A stretch of DNA of 64,000 nucleotides from Flavobacterium sp. (GCF_004295795.1 NZ_SEBR01000003.1:170162-234161); one strand, 5' to 3'; positions 9,296 to 17,107 are shown, counted from the stretch's first letter. The notes: a model not told the origin generated them from the sequence alone. Program-made: numbers and translations.

Positions 9296-9715
9296 ATGAA
9301 CAAGATATTTTTTGCCGACGACGATCCAGATGACCTTTTGCTTTTTGCCCAAGCCATGGAAGACCTCAAACAGGAATTCGAAGTGTTTTACAGCGGAGAT
9401 GAAATCGAGGAACATTTGGGCGAGCCGTCGATGATTTTTCTTGACATCAACATGCCAAAACGCAACGGATTCGAGATTTTGGAAATCATTCGGAGCAAGT
9501 ATTCTAAAAGCGATTTGCCTGTTGTGATGTTCACGACTTCGAACGACGAGGCGATGATCGAAAAGGCTAAAATGCTTGGCGCAAATTTATTTTTGGTCAA
9601 ACCCGACAGTTTTTGGGATTTGACGCATGCCATGAAATCTGTGCTCAGAATGGATTTGTCAGATGAATCGAACGAGTTCGTGCTTTCTCGAGATAAATAT
9701 CTGCAGTCGGTTTAG
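9296..9715 (+). CDS. Single-domain response regulator (CheY-like receiver)
   Basis: 139 residues, one receiver domain and no output domain. Acidic pocket D-D-D at 8-10, phospho-acceptor Asp50 (F-L-D-I-N-M-P), Thr80/81 and Lys102 (V-K-P) are all in place. It resembles the short receivers of Bacteroidetes that relay phosphate from hybrid or bacteriophytochrome-type kinases; no kinase is adjacent. Ends 14 nt from the convergent pth gene. Confidence 0.9.
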   Translation: MNKIFFADDDPDDLLLFAQAMEDLKQEFEVFYSGDEIEEHLGEPSMIFLDINMPKRNGFEILEIIRSKYSKSDLPVVMFTTSNDEAMIEKAKMLGANLFLVKPDSFWDLTHAMKSVLRMDLSDESNEFVLSRDKYLQSV

Positions 9716-9729
9716 GCTTTCGCCGATGC

Positions 9730-10350
9730 TTACTTTCCGTTGAAACCCGTCATCGTGTTTTCCAAACCGGCTGTCGCGAACGATCGGATGATTTCGGCGG
9801 ACAATTCCAGGCGTTCCGGAAGTTTCGCTTCTTCTTCGGGCGACCAATCTCCAAGCACGTAATTCACTTGTTGGCCTTTTTTGAATTCATCGGAAATCCC
9901 GAAACGAAAACGCGTGTAATTTTGCGTGTTCAAGACCAGATTGATGTTTTTGAGTCCGTTGTGTCCGCCATCACTTCCTTTTGGCTTGACGCGGATTGTC
10001 CCGAACGGCAAGTTCAGATCGTCTGTAATGACCAAAACGTTCTCGAGCGGAATATTTTCCTTTTGCATCCAATACTGGACGGCTTTTCCGCTGAGGTTCA
10101 TGTAGGTGTTTGGTTTCAGCAGAATGAACTTTCTTCCTTTGAAGTTGTATTCGGCGACAGCTCCGAGTTTGGCTGTTTCGAACGACAAGCCTTCTTTTCT
10201 TGCCAAGAAATCCAAGACCTTGAAACCGATGTTGTGGCGTGTGTTCACGTATTCGGCGCCAATGTTGCCCAGGCCGGCTATTAGGTACTTCTTCATAGAA
10301 TCAAATTCGGGTTTTGGAGGCGATTTAAAGAGATTGGAAAACCAGTTCAT
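9730..10350 (-). CDS. pth: Peptidyl-tRNA hydrolase
   Basis: Recycles peptidyl-tRNA released from stalled ribosomes. Conserved blocks: G-L-G-N-I-G near the start, T-R-H-N-I-G-F (catalytic His in the H-N-I-G context), [20 protein letters not shown] and G-S-D-G-G-H-N-G. With the ATG at 10350 the protein has 206 residues with an 18-residue extension (M-N-W-F-S-N-L-F) before [12 protein letters not shown] strong promoter -7 box ends only 5 nt upstream of that ATG, so either the message is leaderless or the true start is the ATG at 10296 (188 residues). The longer ORF upstream of 10350 is not used. Confidence 0.93.
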   Translation of the reverse strand: MNWFSNLFKSPPKPEFDSMKKYLIAGLGNIGAEYVNTRHNIGFKVLDFLARKEGLSFETAKLGAVAEYNFKGRKFILLKPNTYMNLSGKAVQYWMQKENIPLENVLVITDDLNLPFGTIRVKPKGSDGGHNGLKNINLVLNTQNYTRFRFGISDEFKKGQQVNYVLGDWSPEEEAKLPERLELSAEIIRSFATAGLENTMTGFNGK

Positions 10351-10354
10351 GGGG

Positions 10355-10387
10355 CAAAAATACTCCTGAAAATCCCAAATTCCAAAA
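10355..10387 (-). promoter_or_regulatory. Promoter of pth
   Basis: Minus strand: TTTTG (10387-10383), 20-nt spacer, TATTTTTG (10362-10355). The predicted transcription start falls at or just after the ATG at 10350. Confidence 0.6.
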
Positions 10388-10403
10388 TCCGGATCCCAAG
10401 TTT

Positions 10404-10448
10404 GAAAGTCACAGACTTTCTCACACAATTCTCGAAGTCACAGACTTC
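10404..10448. repeat. Pair of similar palindromes
   Basis: GAAAGTCACAGACTTTC (10404-10420) and GAAGTCACAGACTTC (10434-10448) share the core AAGTCACAGACTT and are each self-complementary around CAC. They lie just upstream of the pth promoter. Confidence 0.7.
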
Positions 10449-10510
10449 TCGAAAACGACAAATTTGGAAACTAATTTTGACAACGAACGTCGAACAACGA
10501 ACAACGAACG

Positions 10511-10664
10511 AAATAGCCCCGATGCAAGCGGTTAGCCTTTTGAAGAAAACGCCTTGGTTTTGCAGGTTTGGTGAAGCGACCGCAGGAAGCTCTCGCCAAA
10601 CCTTGCAAAACCAGGCGGTTTCAAGAAAGCTAAAAGCGGGTCAGCGGGATTGGCTTCTAAAAAA
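10511..10664 (+). repeat. Structured intergenic repeat, family I, copy A
   Basis: Starts with AAATAGCCCCGATG and ends with AGCGGGATTGGCTTCT. Inside, GGTTTTGCAGGTTTGG pairs with CCAAACCT-T-GCAAAACC (16 bp, one bulge), closing a loop that contains AGCGACC-GCA-GGAAGCTC. Copies B (56582-56733) and C (63672-63825) have the same flanks and loop but different paired stems. The family may correspond to the Flavo-1 RNA motif described for Flavobacteria, which I cannot check here. Preceded by a GAACAACGAACAACGAA stretch also seen, in variant form, next to copy B. Confidence 0.75.
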
Positions 10665-11018
10665 CAACGGCAAAAATTACCACCACCACCCGCCCTAAAT
10701 TTAGGGTCATAAGCCAACATCCGGATACAGAAAATCTGTAAAAAATCTTAAAGTTTTTGAGAGTACCTGAGTGCCAAATACCTGAGAAACGGAGAATCAA
10801 TCGTTGGCGATCTGACTTCAGAAAATCCGCCAGTCAAAAAGTTCCCGATTGCATCACGTCTCTCTTGCGAAACGGCATCTCCCGAAAATACCACACGCAA
10901 ACTCCCAAAATTCCTCCCAAAAAAAAGCCCCATCTTTCGACGAGGCTTTCCAATATTAAGTTTTCGTGAAGTACAACATCCAAAATCAAAAGACTTTCGA
11001 CATCTAACCTTAGACGAA
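10665..11018. other. Gene-free stretch with two perfect palindromes
   Basis: No credible gene. CCCTAAATTTAGGG (10693-10706) and TACAGAAAATCTGTA followed by an A tract (10726-10745) are perfect palindromes; the latter recurs twice near 56286 and 56509. Confidence 0.6.
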
Positions 11019-11627
11019 TTACTTTTTCTTCCCTTTTGCAGGAGCTTTCGCAGCTTTCGCAGCTTCCTGAGCAGCTTTCATAGCCGCACGAGAAATACGT
11101 ACTTGAGCAACGACAGTGTTGTCTGGGTGGATCAATTTGTACTTGTCAGAAACAAGTTTCGTTACATACAATTTGTTACCCATTTGAAGTTCTGAGATGT
11201 CAGCAGACACGTAATCAGGAAGATCGGCAGGAAGTGCTTTCACTTTCAATTTACGAGTGTTAAGACGCAAAACACCACCGCCAAGTACACCTGGAGACGT
11301 TCCTGTGATTTTTACCGGAACTTCCATCGTGATCTCTTTCTTCTCGTTCAATTCGAAGAAGTCGATGTGAAGGATTTTGTCGCTTGTTGGGTGAAACTGG
11401 ATATCCTGAAGGATTGCGTTGATTGATTTTCCACCAAGGTCGAGCACTACTGTGTGCGCGTTCGGAGTGTAAACCAAGTTTTTGAATGACTTCTCTTCTG
11501 CCGAGAAATGAACTGGTTTGTCGCCGCCGTAAACTACACACGGAACCATCCCAGCATCACGTAGCGACTTGGTCGAAACCTTGCCTACGTTTTCTCTTTC
11601 TGATCCTTTAATCGTAATCGATTTCAT
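11019..11627 (-). CDS. rplY: Ribosomal protein bL25, Ctc form
   Basis: 202 residues: an N-terminal 5S-rRNA-binding L25 domain ([11 protein letters not shown], then V-P-C-V-V-Y-G-G) and a longer C-terminal TL5/Ctc beta domain, ending in an Ala/Lys-rich tail. Binds 5S rRNA in the large ribosomal subunit. The ATG at 11627 is chosen because the L25 domain begins there; the in-frame extension to 11732 would run back into the prs coding region. It begins 29 nt after prs and is very likely co-transcribed with it, the usual prs-rplY order. Confidence 0.95.
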   Translation of the reverse strand: MKSITIKGSERENVGKVSTKSLRDAGMVPCVVYGGDKPVHFSAEEKSFKNLVYTPNAHTVVLDLGGKSINAILQDIQFHPTSDKILHIDFFELNEKKEITMEVPVKITGTSPGVLGGGVLRLNTRKLKVKALPADLPDYVSADISELQMGNKLYVTKLVSDKYKLIHPDNTVVAQVRISRAAMKAAQEAAKAAKAPAKGKKK

Positions 11628-11656
11628 TGATAAAAAATTATAGTTGATAAAAAAAT

Positions 11657-12598
11657 TTACATTACAAATTTGCCGCTTATCGAACGGTTCTCCTGAACCA
11701 TTTTCATCACGTCGGCGAACAGGCTTGCGCAAGTCACGACTTTGATTTTGGGCGACTGTTTCTTTAACGGAATCGAATCGGTGACGATCAATTCGGTCAA
11801 TTTAGAGTTTTCGATTTTCTCGTAAGCCGCACCCGAAAGGATAGCGTGCGTACAGATGGCGCGAACACTCAAAGCGCCTTTTTCGATCATGAGGTCGGCG
11901 GCTTTCGCAAGCGTTCCACCCGTATCGATCATATCGTCTACCAAAATCACGTTTCGGCCTTTGACTTCCCCGATGAGTTCCATCGATTCGATCACATTGG
12001 CGGCCTTGCGCTGTTTGTAACAGATCACGACATCCGATTCCAAAAACTTCGAATACGCGTAAGCTCTTTTGGAACCGCCCATATCAGGAGACGCAATCGT
12101 CAAATTCTCGAGATTCAAGCTCTTCACATAAGGAAGGAAGATCGTCGAGGCGAACAAGTGGTCGACCGGTTTTTCAAAGAAACCCTGAATCTGGTCGGCG
12201 TGCAAGTCCATTGTCATGATGCGCGTCGCTCCGGCGGTCTCGAGCAACTTGGCTACGAGCTTGGCGCCTATCGGAACGCGCGGTTTGTCTTTTCTGTCCT
12301 GGCGCGCCCATCCAAAATAAGGAATGACGGCCGTGATGTGCCGTGCCGATGCTCTTTTGGCAGCATCAATCATAAGCAAAAGCTCCATCAGATTGTCCGC
12401 ACTCGGAAAAGTCGAACAAACCAAAAACACGCGAATCCCGCGGATCGATTCTTCAAAAGACGGCTGAAATTCACCGTCGCTATATTCAGAGAACGTGACC
12501 TTTCCGAGTTTTGCGCCATATGCGTCGGCGATTCTCTCGGCCAGGTAGGTGCTGTTCGTACACGCGAAAATTTTGGCTTCCGGCTCGTGATGCGACAT
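11657..12598 (-). CDS. prs: Ribose-phosphate pyrophosphokinase
   Basis: 313 residues, the full family length. Makes PRPP from ribose 5-phosphate and ATP for purine, pyrimidine, histidine and NAD synthesis. Visible motifs: [10 protein letters not shown] near 94-103, [11 protein letters not shown] at 131-141, and the PRPP loop [10 protein letters not shown] at 220-229. A TAAATTTG -7 box lies at 12659-12652 and its leader would carry the small hairpin ACCGTTT-CGT-AAACGGT (12632-12648). Confidence 0.97.
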   Translation of the reverse strand: MSHHEPEAKIFACTNSTYLAERIADAYGAKLGKVTFSEYSDGEFQPSFEESIRGIRVFLVCSTFPSADNLMELLLMIDAAKRASARHITAVIPYFGWARQDRKDKPRVPIGAKLVAKLLETAGATRIMTMDLHADQIQGFFEKPVDHLFASTIFLPYVKSLNLENLTIASPDMGGSKRAYAYSKFLESDVVICYKQRKAANVIESMELIGEVKGRNVILVDDMIDTGGTLAKAADLMIEKGALSVRAICTHAILSGAAYEKIENSKLTELIVTDSIPLKKQSPKIKVVTCASLFADVMKMVQENRSISGKFVM

Positions 12599-12651
12599 CG
12601 TTTATTGTGTTGTTAAGTAGTTAGTTGTGTGACCGTTTCGTAAACGGTGTG

Positions 12652-12659
12652 CAAATTTA
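12652..12659 (-). promoter_or_regulatory. -7 box of the prs-rplY operon
   Basis: Minus strand TAAATTTG, about 53 nt before the prs ATG. Only TTTC is seen at -33. A 7-bp hairpin (12632-12648) would lie near the 5' end of the message. Confidence 0.5.
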
Positions 12660-12703
12660 GAAATTAAATCCGATGCTGAAAGAATAAATTCATGTAAATT
12701 TTG

Positions 12704-12733
12704 TTTGCAGATAAAGAAAAAGTTTTACATTTG
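12704..12733 (+). promoter_or_regulatory. Promoter of tRNA-Leu
   Basis: TTTG (12704-12707), 18-nt spacer, TACATTTG (12726-12733), 30 nt upstream of the tRNA. Confidence 0.75.
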
Positions 12734-12763
12734 CACCCACGAAACGGTTATGCCAGATCAAAT

Positions 12764-12843
12764 GCCCGGGTGGCGGAATTGGTAGACGCGCTGGTCTCAA
12801 ACACCTGTGGGAAACCGTGCCGGTTCGAGCCCGGCCCCGGGTA
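12764..12843 (+). tRNA. tRNA-Leu (anticodon CAA)
   Basis: Acceptor GCCCGGG pairs with CCCGGGT (G-U at the first pair), D arm GCGGAATTGGTAGACGC, anticodon arm CTGGT-CTCAAAC-ACCTG with anticodon CAA and one U-U mismatch, a long class II variable arm, and T arm GCCGG-TTCGAGC-CCGGC; discriminator A at 12843. CCA is not encoded. The long variable arm and anticodon identify Leu for UUG codons. Confidence 0.95.
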
Positions 12844-12845
12844 CT

Positions 12846-12872
12846 AAAGCTTCCTTATTGGAAGCTTTTTTC
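12846..12872 (+). terminator. Terminator 1 after tRNA-Leu
   Basis: AAAGCTTCC-TTATT-GGAAGCTTTTTT: 9-bp stem and T tract. Confidence 0.88.
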
Positions 12873-12942
12873 ATTTTACACCATTTTTCGTTCTGGAAAA
12901 TATCGGGCTCAAACTTTTTTCAAGTTTGCGGCCCCGGGTACT

Positions 12943-12969
12943 AAAGCTTCCTTATTGGAAGCTTTTTTC
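12943..12969 (+). terminator. Terminator 2 (repeat copy)
   Basis: Same hairpin as terminator 1 in the second 97-bp unit. Confidence 0.85.
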
Positions 12970-13039
12970 ATTTTACGCCATTTTGAGTTCTGGAAAATAT
13001 CGGGCTCAAACTTTTTTCAAGTTTGCGGCCCCGGGTACT

Positions 13040-13067
13040 AAAGCTTCTCTATTTGGGAAGCTTTTTT
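13040..13067 (+). terminator. Terminator 3 (repeat copy)
   Basis: AAAGCTTCTC-TATTT-GGGAAGCTTTTTT in the third unit; the stem has changed slightly (extra base pair, G-U) but remains a terminator. Confidence 0.85.
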
Positions 13068-13162
13068 CATTTTACGCTATTTTGGATTTGGGCGTTCCGG
13101 CGGCGAAGTCAATAAGAACGATACATTTCAAATCACTTTTTGACCTCGAGCGAAGTCGCGGA

Positions 13163-13266
13163 GCCGCCGTCGGGCTGGAGCTACTCGCTTTTTGCAACAA
13201 AAAATCGGCAGACGACAAGCATCCGAAACGCAAAAGAGCTCAAACAATAGCACCATCCCTAACGCA
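13163..13266 (+). repeat. Intergenic repeat, family II, copy 1
   Basis: Begins GCCGCCGTCGGGCTGGA and ends GCACCATCCCTAACGCA. The arms CTCGCTTTTTGC and GCAAAAGAGCTC enclose a variable interior. A second copy with the same ends and a different inner stem is at 29874-29959. Confidence 0.7.
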
Positions 13267-13331
13267 GGTTTCACACGGGAAATCTTTGTTACAAGATCAG
13301 GATTTTCCCGCCTGGAACTTTTCCAAAAAAA

Positions 13332-13363
13332 AGACCTCGAAGGTCATAAAACCTTTGAGGTCT
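13332..13363. terminator. Long hairpin downstream of the msrA gene
   Basis: AGACCTCGAAGGT pairs with ACCTTTGAGGTCT (13 bp, one G-U) around CATAAA. On the minus strand it lies 34 nt after the stop at 13397 and is followed by a T-rich tract, so it probably terminates the msr genes. Confidence 0.65.
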
Positions 13364-13396
13364 GTAAAAGTAGAATCCGATTTTTTTCGTCCGAAT

Positions 13397-13903
13397 TCAA
13401 ACAGCCAAATCACCCAACTTCCCAAAGTCGATATTGCGTGAAAACTTCTGCCTCAACAAAGCCAACTTCGGATTGATATAAACCTCGCAGAAAGGCCGCG
13501 TCCGGTCGCTGTAATAATAATTGAGCTGTTCTTCAATGTTCAATCTGAAATCAGAAAGCGCCAAAACTTGCGTAACCAAAGGTTTCTCGAAATCGGGTTG
13601 CAGATTTTCCAAAGCGACTTTCGCCGAATTCTCGATCTCCGAATCCGGAAAGTAAACCGCCGAGCGATATTTCCGGCGCATAGTATGATCCGAAGTGCTC
13701 GAATGCGTGTACAAATGAATCGCGATCAAAGTCTCCAAATCGATTTCCTGCAAATTGAAATCAAACAAGATCGCTTCAGAAAACGCATCGTTCGGAAACT
13801 CTGAAGAAATCCAGCCTTGGCGCACGTTCGAAACGCCTTTCAACGAAGAAAAAACCGCTTCGGTACACCAATGGCAACCGCCTCCAAATCCAACCGTTTT
13901 CAT
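13397..13903 (-). CDS. Divergent peptide methionine sulfoxide reductase A
   Basis: 168 residues. Starts M-K-T-V-G-F-G-G-G-C-H-W-C-T-E-A-V-F, the MsrA active-site segment with Cys10 as the attacking cysteine; Y-R-S-A-V-Y and the C-terminal I-N-P-K-L-A block also match. The middle is divergent: the G-H-A-E-V segment of ordinary MsrA is replaced. The ATG overlaps the TGA of the upstream msrBA gene (T-G-A-T-G), so the two are translationally coupled. It reduces methionine-S-sulfoxide if active; its separate role beside a complete MsrA domain is unknown. Confidence 0.82.
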   Translation of the reverse strand: MKTVGFGGGCHWCTEAVFSSLKGVSNVRQGWISSEFPNDAFSEAILFDFNLQEIDLETLIAIHLYTHSSTSDHTMRRKYRSAVYFPDSEIENSAKVALENLQPDFEKPLVTQVLALSDFRLNIEEQLNYYYSDRTRPFCEVYINPKLALLRQKFSRNIDFGKLGDLAV

Positions 13904-14886
13904 CAAGCCGATGCCGCGTCTTTCATCTTATCGGCGAACAAAGCCTTGAATTTCTTCAACTTCGGATTGATCACCGCCTGGCAATAACCTTCCTGGGAAT
14001 TGCGATTGTAATAATTCTGATGGTATTCTTCGGCTTTGAAAAAATGGTCCAAAGGCGCGATCTCGGTCACGATTTTGTTTTCGTATGGTTCCTGAAGTTC
14101 GGCCACGACAGTTTCCACGATTGCCTTTTCCTCGTCATTTCTGTAGTAAATCACGCTGCGATATTGCGTCCCGACGTCGGCGCCTTGACGGTTCAAACTC
14201 GTCGGATCGTGCGTCACCAAATGAATCCGCAGCAAATCGTCGAACGAAATCACATTCGGATCGTAAGTCACTTCAATCACTTCGGCGTGACCGGTTTTCC
14301 CGCTGCAAACCTCGCGATACGTCGGATTGTCGATTTGTCCGCCGGTGTAGCCGCTTTCGACTTTCTCGACGCCTTTCAACTGTTGGAAAACCGCTTCGGT
14401 ACACCAAAAACAGCCGCCACCGAAAGTCGCTTTTCGCAACGCTGATTCCTGTTTTTCAAGTGCTACGGCGTTCATGCAATATCGCAAACCGCTCGGCGCC
14501 GGACCGTCGGGAAAAACGTGTCCCAAATGCGCCTGGCAAGTGTTGCAAAGCGCCTCGATACGCACCATTCCAAAAGAACTGTCCTTGTGATAAGCGACGG
14601 CATTTTCTTTCAAAGGTTGCGTAAATGACGGCCAACCGGTTCCGCTTTCAAACTTTTCGCCACTGTCGAATAACGGGGTTTTACAGCAAACGCAAGAATA
14701 GATTCCGGGTTCGAAATAGGAGCACATTTCTGATGAAAATGCGCGTTCCGTTCCTTTTTCACGGGTTACGCGAAATTGTTCGTCCGTGAGGATTTTCGCC
14801 CATTCAGACTCTGGTTTTTCAACGATTTTGTCCGGTTTTGGATTGCCCTGACTCGCAAATTTGATAACATCCAGCCACTTTAGCAT
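13903..14886 (-). CDS. msrBA: Fused peptide methionine sulfoxide reductase MsrB-MsrA
   Basis: 327 residues. N-terminal MsrB domain (about 25-148) with zinc cysteines Cys65/68 and Cys114/117 and catalytic Cys137 (R-Y-C-M-N). C-terminal MsrA domain (about 152-315) with catalytic Cys159 in G-G-G-C-F-W-C-T-E, G-H-A-E-V and Y-R-S-V-I-Y-Y. The fusion repairs both R and S methionine sulfoxides; the order here is B then A. ATG 14886 (M-L-K-W-L-D) is preferred over the in-frame ATG at 14931. No signal peptide, so cytoplasmic. Confidence 0.92.
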   Translation of the reverse strand: MLKWLDVIKFASQGNPKPDKIVEKPESEWAKILTDEQFRVTREKGTERAFSSEMCSYFEPGIYSCVCCKTPLFDSGEKFESGTGWPSFTQPLKENAVAYHKDSSFGMVRIEALCNTCQAHLGHVFPDGPAPSGLRYCMNAVALEKQESALRKATFGGGCFWCTEAVFQQLKGVEKVESGYTGGQIDNPTYREVCSGKTGHAEVIEVTYDPNVISFDDLLRIHLVTHDPTSLNRQGADVGTQYRSVIYYRNDEEKAIVETVVAELQEPYENKIVTEIAPLDHFFKAEEYHQNYYNRNSQEGYCQAVINPKLKKFKALFADKMKDAASA

Positions 14887-14983
14887 CGTAAGAATTTTAA
14901 TTGAGTTGTGAGATTTTTTCTCGGTTTCCAATAGTCAATTTCAGTGCCGAAGCCTTGATTGTCAGTTGTTCTGTCAGGTTCTG

Positions 14984-16927
14984 TCAGTCGATTTTCATGT
15001 TTTGGATGCGCACCGCATTCAGGACTGATAGCAAAGCCACGCCAACATCGGCAATCACGGCTTCCCACAGGTTTGCGACGCCGCCCGCGCCCAATGCCAA
15101 CACCGCGATTTTGACTGACATCGCCAGGATTATATTCTGCCAAACGACCTTTTTGGTGATTTTTCCAATCCTGATTGCCGATACGATTTTCGAAGGTTGA
15201 TCGTTCTGGATGACGATGTCGGCGGTTTCTATCGTGGCATCGCTTCCAAGTCCGCCCATCGCGATTCCCGCGTCGGCCAAAGCCACGACAGGCGCGTCGT
15301 TCAAGCCATCGCCCACAAAAGCGATCTTGCGGTTTTGGTCTTTGAGTTGCTGCACTTTTTCGACTTTTCCTTCAGGCAGCAAATTCCCAAAAACCAGATC
15401 GATTCCAATTTCGCGCGCAACTTCCTGCGCAACGTTTTCCTTGTCGCCCGAAAGCATCACGGTTTTTAGTCCAAGTTTGTGCAATTTCCCGATTGCGATT
15501 TTTGCGTCCGATTTTATCTGGTCGGCAATCACGATGTGTCCGGCGTATTTTTTGTCGATCGCAACCACGACAGCCGTAAATACAATATTGTCTACTGTTG
15601 TCGGATAATCGATCCCGAATCTTCGCAGCAATTTGGTGTTTCCGACGAGGATTTCGTCCGAAGCGATTTTGCCTTTCAAACCGTGCCCAGCGATCTCTTC
15701 GACATCAGAAACCGAAATATTCCGAAAAGAAGAATCGGCCTTTTCGACGATTGCCGAAGCGATCGGATGCGTCGAATGACTTTCCAGAGCGGCGGTTTTC
15801 TGCAGAAGTTCCGATTCTGAAAGTCCGTCCGAAACAATTTTTTGTACTTTGAAAACGCCTTCGGTCAACGTTCCGGTTTTGTCCATCACGACCGTGTCGA
15901 TTTGCGTCATGACGTCGAGAAAATTCGAGCCTTTGAACAAGATCCCGTTTCGCGAAGCCAATCCGATTCCACCAAAATAACCAAGCGGAATCGACACTAC
16001 GAGCGCACAAGGACAACTGATCACGAGGAAAACCAAGCTGCGATAAAACCACTCGCGAAACCCATAATCTTGCACGAAAAAATACGGCAAAAGGCAAACC
16101 AGAAGCGCCAAAGCGAAAACGATAGGCGTGTAGATGTTCGCGAATTTGCTGATGAAAAGCTGCGTTTGCGACTTTCTAGCGGTCGCGTCCTGAACCATTT
16201 CGAGTATTTTACTGAGTTTGGAATCGGCGAATTTGGCGGTGACTTTTATCTCGGAAACCGTGTTTAGATTGATCGAACCCGCAAACACTTTTTCACCTTT
16301 CGATTTCGTGTCGGGTTTGCTTTCTCCGGTCAAGGCCGAAGTATTGAAAGCCGATTTTTGAGACAACAATTCTCCGTCCAACGCGACTTTTTCGCCTGGT
16401 TTCACTCGGATGGTTTCGCCAATTAAAACCACATTCGGACTAACTTCGACTGCATGTCCATTTCGTATGACAGTTACCGTTTCTGGCCGAATGTCCAAAA
16501 GTGCTTTGATGCTGCGTTTGGCGCGATTCACGGCCGCGTCCTGAAACCATTCGCCAATCGAATAAAAGATCATTACCGCGACGCCTTCGGAATATTCGCC
16601 AATCGCAAAAGCACCGATCGTGGCCACGCTCATCAGGAAGAATTCGTTGAAAAAATCGAGTCGGAGCGCTTTTCTGTAGGCGAGGTAAAGCACTTCATAA
16701 CCCGCGAGCAGGTAGGCGATCGAAAAAATAATGAGGTTGATAGGAAATTTGGGGACAACTTGAAAACCGTATTCCAACGTAAGCATTATCGCCAAAATCG
16801 CGAGCGCAACAAGCAATCGCCAATGGCTTTTCCAACCCGAATCGCTTCCGTGATCATGGTCGTGTCCGTGATCTTCAGCTGGTTTCGCATGGCCGTTTTG
16901 GTGGGAATCGCAACAATTTTCTGACAT
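14984..16927 (-). CDS. Zn2+/Cd2+/Pb2+-type heavy-metal P1B-ATPase
   Basis: 647 residues. Exports soft divalent metals across the inner membrane using ATP. Key features: His-rich N-terminus (G-H-D-H-D-H at 21-26) with no C-x-x-C metal-binding domain, transmembrane C-P-C at 305-307, phosphorylated Asp349 in D-K-T-G-T-L-T, G-D-G-L-N-D hinge, and I-A-D-V-G near the C-terminus, the Asp-containing helix of ZntA/CadA-type pumps. The His-rich tail in place of the usual domain favours Zn/Cd/Co over Cu. No metal regulator gene is adjacent. Confidence 0.92.
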   Translation of the reverse strand: MSENCCDSHQNGHAKPAEDHGHDHDHGSDSGWKSHWRLLVALAILAIMLTLEYGFQVVPKFPINLIIFSIAYLLAGYEVLYLAYRKALRLDFFNEFFLMSVATIGAFAIGEYSEGVAVMIFYSIGEWFQDAAVNRAKRSIKALLDIRPETVTVIRNGHAVEVSPNVVLIGETIRVKPGEKVALDGELLSQKSAFNTSALTGESKPDTKSKGEKVFAGSINLNTVSEIKVTAKFADSKLSKILEMVQDATARKSQTQLFISKFANIYTPIVFALALLVCLLPYFFVQDYGFREWFYRSLVFLVISCPCALVVSIPLGYFGGIGLASRNGILFKGSNFLDVMTQIDTVVMDKTGTLTEGVFKVQKIVSDGLSESELLQKTAALESHSTHPIASAIVEKADSSFRNISVSDVEEIAGHGLKGKIASDEILVGNTKLLRRFGIDYPTTVDNIVFTAVVVAIDKKYAGHIVIADQIKSDAKIAIGKLHKLGLKTVMLSGDKENVAQEVAREIGIDLVFGNLLPEGKVEKVQQLKDQNRKIAFVGDGLNDAPVVALADAGIAMGGLGSDATIETADIVIQNDQPSKIVSAIRIGKITKKVVWQNIILAMSVKIAVLALGAGGVANLWEAVIADVGVALLSVLNAVRIQNMKID

Positions 16928-17070
16928 GGGATTTGTTTGGTATCAAGGTACGAAACGCTTGCCGGATTGTTTTGTCGTTTAAGAAATGTTAGGGAAATCT
17001 GATGTGAATTTGGTGTGGAAATTTTTGGCTTTTTTGAACTGGATATCGTAAAAATCGCTCCAAATCGGCC

Positions 17071-17101
17071 AAAAAAAAAGCCCCTTCAAGTTGAAGAGGC
17101 A
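17071..17101 (-). terminator. Terminator after the DUF3828-like gene
   Basis: GCCTCTTCAA pairs with TTGAAGGGGC on the minus strand followed by nine T residues. Confidence 0.85.
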
Positions 17102-17107
17102 ATCAGA

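Larger units (their letters stand above)
12833..13066 (+). repeat. 97-bp tandem repeat containing the tRNA-Leu 3' end and its terminator
   Basis: GGCCCCGGGTACTAAAGC begins at 12833 (the end of the tRNA itself), 12930 and 13027, exactly 97 bp apart. Each unit carries the last bases of the tRNA acceptor, a terminator hairpin, and (units 1 and 2) a spacer with CAAACTT-TTTTC-AAGTTTG. Unit 3 ends after its terminator. The short open frames across it follow the repeat and are not genes. Confidence 0.93.

Noticed and set aside
12930..13040. Possible additional tRNA genes at the repeated CCCCGGGTA ends
   Set aside because: Only the last bases of the acceptor are repeated; no D, anticodon or T arm is present.
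12764..13067. Integrated genomic island using the tRNA-Leu 3' end as att site
   Set aside because: The copies are only 97 bp apart and enclose no integrase or cargo; kept only as a possible scar.
12817..13441. Two overlapping plus-strand open frames downstream of tRNA-Leu
   Set aside because: They follow the 97-bp repeat through tRNA and terminator sequence; their repeating peptide is a by-product of the DNA repeat.
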